NCBI GenBank assembly: GCA_947461155.1
Contig: CANHKE010000026.1
Coordinates: forward strand, 1 to 9,240
Source of the DNA: Cytophagaceae bacterium
Lineage (GTDB): Bacteria; Bacteroidota; Bacteroidia; Cytophagales; Spirosomataceae
DNA: 9,240 bases
Reading direction: 5' to 3'
The notes below the pieces were generated by a model that searched no databases, had not been told where the DNA came from, and saw nothing but the letters and a program-made list of their open reading frames with translations. Positions 1 through 6,501 of this stretch are shown one piece after another; the first letter of the stretch is position 1, and each line of letters opens with the position of its first letter. A program made the position numbers and the translations under genes.

Positions 1-948
1 ATTTCATTCGCCTCGATCATTCAAAATATATTTACCATTACTAAAATTGGTGCTATTATTGCCATTATACTGATAGGCCTGTATGTTGGGGTTTCTAATG
101 ATTGGATTCATTTTGTCAACTTCTTTGAGCCAGGAAAAACGTATAATGAGACTTCGAAAGTATTTGAAACTGTCTCCACGCCCGCTTTGGTCACCTTATT
201 TGGTGCAGCGATGATAGGTCCCTTATTCTCTTCATCCGCATGGAATAATGTCACATTTGCCAGTCAAGATTTTGAACAACCACAAAAAACGATCGCGAAA
301 GGATTGGTATATGGTTCCGCATTGGTTTGCTTATTATATCTTTTAACCAATCTAGCCTATTTAGGCATTATGCCACTTGCAGGCGATCCAAATGGTGCAA
401 CTACCTATGCGCGTGGAATCATGTTTGCTAGTCAAGATAGACTTGGATCTGCTGCTTTACAAACCGTACTTGGGGATGTTGGCGCATTATTTATGGCCAT
501 CTTGATTATGATTTCCACATTTGGATGTAATAATGGAATTATCTTAGCTGGTGGACGACTATTCGAAGCAATGGCCAAAGACAAATTGTTTTTTGCCAAA
601 GCGGCAGAAACAAACGCAAAAGGAGCGCCAGCCTATTCCCTTTTAATACAAGGCGTTTGGGCCATATTATTGTGCTTCTCAGGTTCGTATGGAAGTTTAT
701 TAGACTTTACCGTTTTTGCTATCCTATTATTTTATTTCCTGACCGTGTTAGCCGTATTCAATCAACGAATCATGGGCGAACCATTAGCAATTCGAGATAA
801 ACTATTATTAGGCATTTATCTAATCCTATTAGTTCTGATCGCAGGAAATTTACTGTATATGAAAACCTTACCTTCTACGATTGGATTGTTAATCGTATTG
901 GCGGGTATTCCATTCTATTACTTCATGCGCAAAAATCAACGTAATTGA
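1..948 (+). CDS. APC-family amino acid permease, 3' part (5' end outside window)
   Basis: Inner-membrane secondary transporter of the amino acid-polyamine-organocation (APC) superfamily. About 315 C-terminal residues are visible and the frame is open from base 1, so the start lies upstream; an in-frame TTG at 187 is not the start. Several hydrophobic segments alternate with short loops. Family-like blocks are a FEQPQK stretch (visible residues about 91-96) before a membrane segment, a Gly-rich stretch ending in GGRLFEAMAKD (about 183-193), and GAPAYSLLIQGVWA followed by a long hydrophobic run. These resemble LAT-type permeases of Bacteroidota, which are usually somewhat under 500 residues, so roughly a third is missing. 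The substrate cannot be read from this part; an amino acid is likely. It is the only + strand gene, and its stop overlaps the convergent hydrolase gene. Confidence 0.88.
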   Translation: MSFASIIQNIFTITKIGAIIAIILIGLYVGVSNDWIHFVNFFEPGKTYNETSKVFETVSTPALVTLFGAAMIGPLFSSSAWNNVTFASQDFEQPQKTIAKGLVYGSALVCLLYLLTNLAYLGIMPLAGDPNGATTYARGIMFASQDRLGSAALQTVLGDVGALFMAILIMISTFGCNNGIILAGGRLFEAMAKDKLFFAKAAETNAKGAPAYSLLIQGVWAILLCFSGSYGSLLDFTVFAILLFYFLTVLAVFNQRIMGEPLAIRDKLLLGIYLILLVLIAGNLLYMKTLPSTIGLLIVLAGIPFYYFMRKNQRN

Positions 949-1844
949 TTAGCCGTAAACCATTGACTCAAATCATCAAACCAGCGATCTGGAGTTGTCT
1001 TGTTTGTAAGCCCAAAACCATGACCACCTTTGGCATACTGGATATAATCAACCGCTACACCAAATGAGTTAAGCTTTTCGATGTAGGCCAATGAATTTTT
1101 TACCGGTACAGCTTTGTCATCAGCTGCATGGACAATAAATGCAGGCGGGGTTTGGGCATTAACCTGCTCCTCATTCGAAAATAAATGCAATTGATCTTCC
1201 GATGGGTTGTTGCCTAGCAAACTTTGACGCGAACCCGCATGCGTGTGATCGCGAAACGTAACCACAGGATATAATAAAATTTGAAAGTCAGGACGTAAAT
1301 TAATTCCATCATTTAGTCCTGTATAATCCTTAGTAAAGTGAGTCGCTGTAGAAGCAGCGAGGTGTCCACCAGCCGAAAATCCCATGATACCTACTTTTGC
1401 CGGATCTACTTTCCACGCTTTGGCATTTTGGCGTACTAACCTTATAGCTTGCTGAGCATCCTGCAACGGCGCAAACTCCTTCTGTACTTGATTCACATCA
1501 TTTGGCAAACGGTAATATAATACGAGCGCCGAAATACCTATCTCATTAAATTTCTTAGCGATATCTGTTCCTTCGTGCGAGGATGCCAAAATCCGATAAC
1601 CACCACCCGGACAAATAACAACAATTGGTGTAGGGGTATTACTTGGGTTAGGTGCTAAAAACAAGGTATATGTAGGTATCGAAACATTCGAAATTCGTGT
1701 AATCCCATCCGTAATAGCTGAAGAAACTAGATTGGGAGCCTCTTTATCATTCGGAATTTTACCTGCGTACAAGTTCATATCACCTTGTGCGTTTACATAT
1801 AAAGAAGTAGCCATGGCAAACAAAGTTAAGATGATGTATTTCAT
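936..1844 (-). CDS. secreted alpha/beta hydrolase (BD-FAE / acetyl-esterase-like)
   Basis: Probable exported carboxylesterase of 302 residues. The first 20 residues form a signal peptide (Lys at 3, hydrophobic core, VNA before Gln20), so it should act in the periplasm or outside the cell. The oxyanion-hole region is CPGGGY (78-83). The nucleophile elbow is GFSAGG, with Ser157; Asp243 (ADDKAVP) and His275 (GGHGFG) complete a triad in the usual order. Such proteins in Bacteroidota often deacetylate plant polysaccharides or cleave feruloyl esters, but no carbohydrate-degradation gene is in view, so the substrate is unknown. The ATG lies only 4 bases after the stop of the upstream transporter gene, so the two are probably co-transcribed. 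Its 3' end overlaps the convergent permease gene by 13 bases. Confidence 0.9.
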   Translation of the reverse strand: MKYIILTLFAMATSLYVNAQGDMNLYAGKIPNDKEAPNLVSSAITDGITRISNVSIPTYTLFLAPNPSNTPTPIVVICPGGGYRILASSHEGTDIAKKFNEIGISALVLYYRLPNDVNQVQKEFAPLQDAQQAIRLVRQNAKAWKVDPAKVGIMGFSAGGHLAASTATHFTKDYTGLNDGINLRPDFQILLYPVVTFRDHTHAGSRQSLLGNNPSEDQLHLFSNEEQVNAQTPPAFIVHAADDKAVPVKNSLAYIEKLNSFGVAVDYIQYAKGGHGFGLTNKTTPDRWFDDLSQWFTANQLR

Positions 1845-1848
1845 AAAT

Positions 1849-2760
1849 TTATGGTTTAGATTTATCCGTTGTGATTAAAACAACTGCCAATAGTATGCAA
1901 AAACTTGCAAATATTAAAATGGGATGAAGGGGCTCCTGTAGAATTAAATAACCTAAGATCAAGGCGATCAATGGATTTACATAGGTATAAGTGGCTACTA
2001 AAGTAGCATCGCAGGCCTTTGACAGGTAACCAAACAAGGAAAAACCAAGCATAGAACCGATTAACGCCAAATACAAAAAAACACCATAGGCTTTGGCTGG
2101 TAATGCTAACAATGATACGGTTTGAAGATCACCGCGATAGGTACTGATGAGCAATACGATTAATCCGCCAAAAACCATTTGAATGGAACAAACTTGTGTA
2201 AAATGATACACATTTGCTTGTGCAAACTGAATCCTAAAAACACCATAATTCCAGCCTAATACGGCAATCGTTAAAAAAATAATCCCCGTAAAAAATTCTG
2301 ACTCTTTTCCCGCGATTGCTAGGGACTTTTGCGAAATCAATAGCAGTATGCCAACTAAACCAACAACCGTTCCTATCATTTTTCGATTCGTAGGTTTACG
2401 ACCAGAAATCCAAAAGAACAAAACCAACAGCATGGGTCCTAAGGCCATGAAAACAGAAGAAAATCCGGAAGGAACGATGGAACCGGCTAAAGCCATAAAT
2501 CCATTACCGAGGGTGATTAACAAGAAACCCGCTTGTAAATGCACTTTCCAATGCTGAACAGTCATTTTCCTCCAATGACCACCAGCGACTGACCAAATAA
2601 ATAACAAACTACCAGCCGTTAAATTACGCGAAAACGTAATGACCATTGGCGGCAAAAACTCTAATAGAATACGAACGCTTAAAAACGTAGAACCCCAAAT
2701 CAAATACAATAAACCTAAAGAAATGATTACTTTCGGACTTAATGTTTGGGTAGCTTGCAT
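1849..2760 (-). CDS. EamA/DMT-superfamily transporter
   Basis: A 303-residue integral inner-membrane protein of the drug/metabolite transporter superfamily, with two tandem EamA halves and about ten hydrophobic segments. The first half has YLIWGSTFL at 19-27 and an SRNLTAG stretch at 44-50. The second half carries the typical signature TYVNPLIALILGYLILQEPL at 259-278. A short Arg/Lys-rich loop (GRKPTNRK, 120-127) lies at the internal repeat boundary. Members export or import metabolites, amino acids or drugs; the substrate cannot be inferred here. The ATG is one base after the trmD stop and the stop is 4 bases before the hydrolase ATG, so it looks like a late cistron of the rimM-trmD run. No promoter of the phylum's type was noticed directly upstream. 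Confidence 0.9.
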   Translation of the reverse strand: MQATQTLSPKVIISLGLLYLIWGSTFLSVRILLEFLPPMVITFSRNLTAGSLLFIWSVAGGHWRKMTVQHWKVHLQAGFLLITLGNGFMALAGSIVPSGFSSVFMALGPMLLVLFFWISGRKPTNRKMIGTVVGLVGILLLISQKSLAIAGKESEFFTGIIFLTIAVLGWNYGVFRIQFAQANVYHFTQVCSIQMVFGGLIVLLISTYRGDLQTVSLLALPAKAYGVFLYLALIGSMLGFSLFGYLSKACDATLVATYTYVNPLIALILGYLILQEPLHPILIFASFCILLAVVLITTDKSKP

Positions 2761-2761
2761 A

Positions 2762-3439
2762 TTAATCAGTCAAAAGATCAGGTCTTCGTTTCATCGTCCG
2801 CTCGACCGCCTGCTCATGTCGCCACGCCTCGATCAATTTGTCATTTCCTGAACGTAAAATCTCAGGAACATCCATTCCCTGAAAGGAAGCGGGACGAGTA
2901 TATACCGGTGGAGCTAATAAACCATCTTGAAAAGAATCGGTTAAGGCCGACATTTCATCACCAATTGCCCCAGGCAATAAGCGAATAATCGCGTCAGCAC
3001 AAACAGCTGCCGCTAATTCACCACCAGAAAGCACATAATCACCGATGGATATTTCTTTCGTTACGTACTTCTCACGCACACGTTCATCAATACCTTTATA
3101 ATGCCCGCAAATAAAAATCAAATTCGTACAAAGACTTAATTGGTTCGCCAATCCTTGCTTAAACACAAGACCATCTGGACTGAAGAAGATAACTTCATCG
3201 TATGTCCTTTCAGCCAATAAAGAATCAAGACACTTCGTCAAAGGCTCGATAGCAATCACCATACCAGCTCCTCCACCAAATGGATAATCATCGATTTGCT
3301 TGTGCTTCTTTTCTGAAAAATCATGTAGGTCATGAAGCACTACTTCAACTATACCCGCATTAGCCGCTCGCTTGCAAATTGAATGTTCGAAAAAACTCGA
3401 CATCAAATTAGGTACCACCGAAATAATATCAATCCGCAT
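2762..3439 (-). CDS. trmD: tRNA (guanine(37)-N1)-methyltransferase TrmD
   Basis: SPOUT-class methyltransferase that uses S-adenosylmethionine to make m1G at position 37, next to the anticodon, in tRNAs reading codons that begin with C or G at the relevant position; this prevents +1 frameshifting. With the start chosen here it has 225 residues, near the family norm. Visible hallmarks are PFGGGAGM (53-60), CGHYKGID (111-118) and [10 protein letters not shown] (132-141), which form the knotted SAM site. The equivalents of the catalytic Arg (IIRLLPG, Arg153) and Asp (TDSFQDGLL, Asp168) are present. In-frame ATGs exist at 3451, 3442 and 3439; I prefer 3439 because family members begin directly with M-x-I-x-I-I. 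That start overlaps the end of rimM by 11 bases, which suggests translational coupling. Confidence 0.96.
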   Translation of the reverse strand: MRIDIISVVPNLMSSFFEHSICKRAANAGIVEVVLHDLHDFSEKKHKQIDDYPFGGGAGMVIAIEPLTKCLDSLLAERTYDEVIFFSPDGLVFKQGLANQLSLCTNLIFICGHYKGIDERVREKYVTKEISIGDYVLSGGELAAAVCADAIIRLLPGAIGDEMSALTDSFQDGLLAPPVYTRPASFQGMDVPEILRSGNDKLIEAWRHEQAVERTMKRRPDLLTD

Positions 3440-3971
3440 CATATGACTCATTCAAATATACATCAATCAATCCTTCCGGTAAATTACTATGAACGACCTT
3501 CGCGTTTTTATCCACTTTAGGAATAATTTCATCCGTTAACGGAATTAAAACCTCTTGCCCTTTGTAAATCATAATTATCACATCCTGGGCGCCCGTTGAA
3601 TATACTTCCTTCACTAACCCTAAAGCCCCTAAATGGGCATCTTCTACTTGATAATCAATAATTTCATGATAGTAAAATTGATCATCTCTTAATTTGGGAA
3701 GCATGGCAATAGGTAAAAACAATTTTAGACCTACCATTTCACGAGCCAGGTCAACGGTATCAATACCTTCCAATGTCATCAAATTCAAATTATCCCGAAT
3801 TTGAAGATCTACAATAAAATAAGGCACCATTTCATTGCCCCGTTGGACAAAAACGGCATCCAATTCCTCATATTCATACGGATCATCTACATCCAAAAAA
3901 ACATGGACAGCTCCTTTTAAACCATGTGGTTTTGCGATAGCGCCTAATTCGAAATATTCTGTTTTTGCCAT
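3429..3971 (-). CDS. rimM: ribosome maturation factor RimM
   Basis: Cytoplasmic 30S assembly factor that binds uS19 and promotes maturation of the 16S rRNA 3' (head) domain. It has 180 residues, a normal size. The N-terminal RimM barrel starts with the signature [11 protein letters not shown] (10-20). A linker with [10 protein letters not shown] (98-107) leads into the C-terminal PRC-barrel, which contains [13 protein letters not shown] (142-154) and ends in LPEGLIDVY. The ATG at 3971 is 6 bases after the U-tract of a terminator-like hairpin, so expression probably depends on readthrough from rpsP. There is no Shine-Dalgarno sequence; the U-tract and GTACCT occupy that position. Its 3' end overlaps trmD. 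The order rpsP-rimM-trmD matches the classical operon. Confidence 0.96.
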   Translation of the reverse strand: MAKTEYFELGAIAKPHGLKGAVHVFLDVDDPYEYEELDAVFVQRGNEMVPYFIVDLQIRDNLNLMTLEGIDTVDLAREMVGLKLFLPIAMLPKLRDDQFYYHEIIDYQVEDAHLGALGLVKEVYSTGAQDVIIMIYKGQEVLIPLTDEIIPKVDKNAKVVHSNLPEGLIDVYLNESYDAD

Positions 3972-3977
3972 AGGTAC

Positions 3978-4019
3978 AAAAAAAAATCATACAAACTTGA
4001 AGACCAAATTTGTATGATT
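3978..4019 (-). terminator. Rho-independent terminator / attenuator between rpsP and rimM
   Basis: On the minus transcript the arms AATCATACAAATTTG (4019-4005) and CAAGTTTGTATGATT (3999-3985) form a 15-bp stem with one G-U pair and a 5-base loop. A run of nine U (3986-3978) follows at once. It begins 17 bases after the rpsP stop and ends 6 bases before the rimM ATG. The stem is AT-rich, so termination may be partial, which would fit a need to express rimM-trmD at a lower level than rpsP. Confidence 0.8.
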
Positions 4020-4036
4020 CTTATCAATTAAAAAAA

Positions 4037-4738
4037 TTATTCTGCCGCTGGAGCTTCCTCAGCTGCTTCTTCTGCCGCTGGAGCTTCCTCAGCTGCTGCT
4101 TCTGCTACTGGAGCTTCTTCAACTGCCGCTTCTGCTACTGGAGCTTCTTCAACTGCTGCTTCTGCTACTGGAGCTTCTTCAACTGCTGCTTCTGCTACTG
4201 GAGCCTCGTCAACTTCTACTTCATCTTCGTCTGTCGCATTGATTGCTTCAACTACGCTAGCTACTAATGCCTCATCAGCAACTTTGTTTTTAGCCGCGAT
4301 AGACTCAGCACGCGCATTCGAAACTTTTGTTTCAGCTTCTAAACGAGTTGCTTTAGATTTCGCTTTTGATTGAGCAATTTTCGTTGCATTTGCCTCGATT
4401 TGCTTCGCTTTCTCCACTTTCCAAGCTTCAAACTTAGCATCAGCTTGCTCTTGTGTTAACGCACCTTTAATAACACCTACCTGTAAGTGCTTTGCGTATA
4501 AAATACCTTTCAACGAAAGAATTGCACGAACCGTATCTGTTGGTTGTGCACCATTCATTACCCACTGAATCGATTGTTTTTCATTCAATACGATTGTTGC
4601 TGGATTTGTGTTAGGATTGTATGTACCAAGTTTTTCAACAAACTTACCGTCACGAGGCGCACGCGCATCTGAAACGACTACATCAAACATTGCTAACTTC
4701 TTGCGTCCACGACGCGCTAATCTAATTTTAACAGCCAT
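4037..4738 (-). CDS. rpsP: 30S ribosomal protein bS16 with long acidic repeat tail
   Basis: Small-subunit ribosomal protein needed for early 30S assembly. The bS16 fold covers about residues 1-85 and begins with the canonical MAVKIRLARRGRKK, followed by FVEKLGTYNP (33-42). The protein has 233 residues, far longer than the roughly 80-90 of many bacteria. Residues about 95-165 are Ala/Lys/Glu-rich and probably helical. Residues 167-233 are acidic, and from 177 on consist of five decamers of the type EEAPVAEAAV plus a partial sixth. Extended bS16 tails are familiar in Bacteroidota, but the regular repeat is striking. The gene has its own promoter and a hairpin leader upstream, and a terminator-like hairpin downstream before rimM. 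The ATG is certain from the conserved N terminus. Confidence 0.97.
   Translation of the reverse strand: MAVKIRLARRGRKKLAMFDVVVSDARAPRDGKFVEKLGTYNPNTNPATIVLNEKQSIQWVMNGAQPTDTVRAILSLKGILYAKHLQVGVIKGALTQEQADAKFEAWKVEKAKQIEANATKIAQSKAKSKATRLEAETKVSNARAESIAAKNKVADEALVASVVEAINATDEDEVEVDEAPVAEAAVEEAPVAEAAVEEAPVAEAAVEEAPVAEAAAEEAPAAEEAAEEAPAAE
4040..4210 (-). repeat. in-frame 30-bp tandem repeat in the 3' end of rpsP
   Basis: Five contiguous 30-bp units (4181-4210, 4151-4180, 4121-4150, 4091-4120, 4061-4090) and a final 21-bp partial unit (4040-4060) encode the acidic decamers of the bS16 tail. Units 4151-4180 and 4121-4150 differ by one base, while the outermost units are more divergent; this points to recent duplication in the middle. 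The unit length is a multiple of three, so copy-number changes keep the frame. There are no spacers between units. Confidence 0.93.
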
Positions 4739-4753
4739 TATACATGGGTTTGT

Positions 4754-4770
4754 GAGGGATCTCGTCCCTC
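4754..4770 (-). promoter_or_regulatory. 5'-UTR hairpin of rpsP (candidate leader element)
   Basis: The minus transcript can form GAGGGA-CGAGA-TCCCTC, a perfect 6-bp GC-rich stem with a 5-base loop. It ends 15 bases before the rpsP ATG and is flanked on both sides by AAACCC. It lies inside the roughly 45-50 base 5' UTR predicted from the promoter. This is an S16-autoregulation candidate by inference only. A short upstream ATG at 4745 (encoding MYNGC) overlaps the rpsP start. Confidence 0.5.
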
Positions 4771-4789
4771 GGGTTTATAAAAATGTCTG

Positions 4790-4820
4790 CAAAAATACGA
4801 TTAATTGCCAACAATACAAA
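4790..4820 (-). promoter_or_regulatory. rpsP promoter, Bacteroidota type
   Basis: Read on the minus strand: TTTG (4820-4817), a spacer of exactly 19 bases, then TATTTTTG (4797-4790). This fits the known Bacteroidota primary-sigma form TTTG-N19-TAnnTTTG in full. The expected transcription start is near 4785, leaving about 47 bases of 5' UTR. The -33 box begins about 10 bases beyond the 3' end of rnpB, so the two genes are packed tightly. Confidence 0.75.
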
Positions 4821-4829
4821 CAAAGAAAA

Positions 4830-5194
4830 TGAGAAAATAAATCGATAAGCCGAATTCTGTAAGTAAGTTTCCCTACCCTCTTATCATTTATCTTGGCGTT
4901 TTATCACTAAAACGCTCGAGCAATCTACCCACTGACATCGGACGAGCAACCCTTTTGTCTTGCGACAGTCAGCCTATTTGATCTTGCAACGCGTGAGGTT
5001 TACCTATGCCTAATTTGTCACCAAATTAGCGGTGGGCTCTTACCCCACCTTTTCACCCTTACCCCGAAAGGCGGTAATTTTCTGTGGCACTAGCTGTAGA
5101 ATCCAGAAGATTCCCCTTCCTGTTAGGAAGCACGCCGCTCTATGTTGTTCGGACTTTCCTCTTTAAAAAAGCGATAAGATGATTTATTTTCTCA
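4830..5194 (-). ncRNA. rnpB: RNase P RNA (bacterial class A)
   Basis: Catalytic RNA of RNase P, which removes tRNA 5' leaders. The 5' conserved block GAGGAAAGTCCGAACA (5161-5146) and the 3' block ACAGAATTCGGCTTAT (4860-4845) are present, as are the central GGGTGAAAAGG, AGAGCCCACCG, AAGATCAAATAGG and GGGTAGATTGC stretches. Ends were set by a perfect P1 helix: 5194-5181 pairs with 4843-4830 over 14 bp. Two 8-bp hairpins with GUGA tetraloops, at 5010-5029 and 4896-4915, sit where P14 and P18 belong; both loops are known to dock into P8 in class A RNAs. An L15-like GGGTTGC offers the GGU that pairs with tRNA CCA. Length is about 365 nt. It has its own promoter, and U-rich sequence follows P1 at the 3' end. 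Confidence 0.96.
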
Positions 5195-5197
5195 ACG

Positions 5198-5228
5198 CAA
5201 AAGTACAACTATTTACGCAGCGTCCAAT
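5198..5228 (-). promoter_or_regulatory. rnpB promoter, Bacteroidota type
   Basis: Read on the minus strand: ATTG (5228-5225), a 19-base spacer, then TACTTTTG (5205-5198), an exact TAnnTTTG. The RNA 5' end predicted independently from the P1 helix (5194-5193) lies 4-5 bases downstream, as expected. The -33 box lies inside the last codons of the upstream lipoprotein gene. Confidence 0.8.
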
Positions 5229-6438
5229 CACCTGTCAAGCGTCCAACCACTTGTATGGTTTCCAACGAATAATTAATTGACTCTAAGGACAGGTTCAAAT
5301 TTGACAAAGACAAACCTTGTATCTGACTCGGAATGCGATACCTCATTTGCTCAGTTGTCATTCGTTGACTATGTATTCCGCCAATCACCCGACGCGTAAT
5401 GTTGCTTTTTACAAACGATTTCCAAAAACCTAAATGATCCAATACTAATTCCTGAACCTGAATCCCTATCGTAGAAGCATCCATTAAAATAGGAATAAAA
5501 CGTATCATCAGGCTCGGTTTTCCCTTACCTTCCATCCGACAAACAAATAATTGCCTATCTGGTGAAAGCTGAAGTGATATTTGAGAGACATCGGTTTTTA
5601 GTTGGCTCGCCAACATCCCTCGAATTTCATCCAAGGTAAAATACACACCAAAAGTCAAAGCATTTTCAACAACCGACAAAGACTGAATACTTGGGTTTAT
5701 CGGCCTAACGGCAATTCCAGACCCCACTACTACATTAGTTTGAATGACCAAATCACCTTGTAAACCAAGCTGAGCAAATTGCAAATCATGTAAATCCACC
5801 GCAAGAGGACCTATGCCTAACCCTTTAGGCAAAGATATACCAGATCCCCAAATGCTATTCAATTTAGCTGGAACAATCCATTGATTTAATTGACTTTTTA
5901 GTTCTGAAGCTAACGATGGATATTTAGGAATGATCAGTTGATCTACTACACCTCCCACTTGAACGGGAAACCCTAATACCTTCACACTTGGTTTTTCCGT
6001 CCATTGATTAGACAACTGGACATCATCTATTTGATAATTACCTAAGGATCTACCTTGTAAATGAATACTTATCGCAGTCATGGATTTGGCAGAAATGGTC
6101 CCTGCCGATATACCAGCTATTTGTGGCTTAGCCTCCCATTTCATCGGAAATACTACCTGTAATTGATTTGCGCCAAGGAGTCGAAAACGAACTGATTGAT
6201 CCAGTGTCCCCGAATATGGAAAACCCAATGAACTAGACTCGTTGGCAGCGATAAGACGCTGGCCAACGCGTAAAAAACGGCCAAACAAACTATCGTAACT
6301 GATAAACGTTTTGATTCGAACGGTCGAAAGTGCAGGCTCTGATAATTGAGTTTTATACTGTGCCGAAACACCTTTTGGCTGTGGAATGGTTTTACAGGCC
6401 GCTACCAAAAACACCAATAATATGAAAATATACCGCAT
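5209..6438 (-). CDS. DUF4403-like lipoprotein
   Basis: Predicted lipoprotein of 409 residues with the start used here. The N terminus MRYIFILLVFLVAAC is a short signal peptide with lipobox LVAAC, and Cys15 is the expected lipidation site, so it is probably anchored in the outer or inner membrane facing the periplasm. The rest is rich in alternating hydrophobic and polar residues, which suggests beta strands, and ends in VVGRLTGDWTLRK. Size, lipobox and C terminus resemble DUF4403 family proteins of Bacteroidota; this is from memory, and the function is unknown. The frame opens further to a TTG at 6459, but that codon lies in the 3' arm of the fabG terminator hairpin, so I prefer the ATG at 6438. 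It sits between fabG and rnpB, and its last codons carry part of the rnpB promoter. Confidence 0.72.
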   Translation of the reverse strand: MRYIFILLVFLVAACKTIPQPKGVSAQYKTQLSEPALSTVRIKTFISYDSLFGRFLRVGQRLIAANESSSLGFPYSGTLDQSVRFRLLGANQLQVVFPMKWEAKPQIAGISAGTISAKSMTAISIHLQGRSLGNYQIDDVQLSNQWTEKPSVKVLGFPVQVGGVVDQLIIPKYPSLASELKSQLNQWIVPAKLNSIWGSGISLPKGLGIGPLAVDLHDLQFAQLGLQGDLVIQTNVVVGSGIAVRPINPSIQSLSVVENALTFGVYFTLDEIRGMLASQLKTDVSQISLQLSPDRQLFVCRMEGKGKPSLMIRFIPILMDASTIGIQVQELVLDHLGFWKSFVKSNITRRVIGGIHSQRMTTEQMRYRIPSQIQGLSLSNLNLSLESINYSLETIQVVGRLTGDWTLRK

Positions 6439-6446
6439 AAATACAG

Positions 6447-6480
6447 AAAAAAGCCTCAATCTCAGGTAGAAATTGAGGCT
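6447..6480 (-). terminator. Rho-independent terminator after fabG
   Basis: The minus transcript forms AGCCTCAAT (6480-6472), an 11-base loop, then ATTGAGGCT (6460-6452): a perfect 9-bp stem. Six U (6452-6447) follow. The stem begins 21 bases after the fabG stop. The U-tract ends 8 bases before the preferred ATG of the lipoprotein gene, which therefore needs readthrough or a promoter I cannot see. Confidence 0.85.
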
Positions 6481-6501
6481 ATATAAAATCGAACAAATTA
6501 C

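Noticed and set aside
2348..2988. Several short + strand open frames opposite the EamA gene and trmD
   Set aside because: Their peptides are low-complexity and resemble no family, while the opposite strand carries clear conserved genes.
4040..4210. Regular 30-bp repeats that could look like a CRISPR array
   Set aside because: The units are contiguous with no spacers, lie in frame in rpsP and encode a low-complexity acidic tail.
4010..4267. + strand open frame with a Cys/Trp/Phe-rich repeated peptide
   Set aside because: It is the antisense shadow of the repeated rpsP tail; it has no promoter, and the rpsP frame is clearly the coding one.
4843..5178. Direct repeat cgataag at 4843-4849 and 5172-5178 at both ends of rnpB, as a possible attachment-site duplication
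   Set aside because: It is only 7 bp and lies within or beside rnpB, with no integrase or foreign DNA between the copies; chance or RNA-end sequence is enough.
6153..6371. Second minus-strand open frame inside the lipoprotein gene
   Set aside because: It overlaps the longer lipidated frame entirely, in another phase, with no recognisable features.
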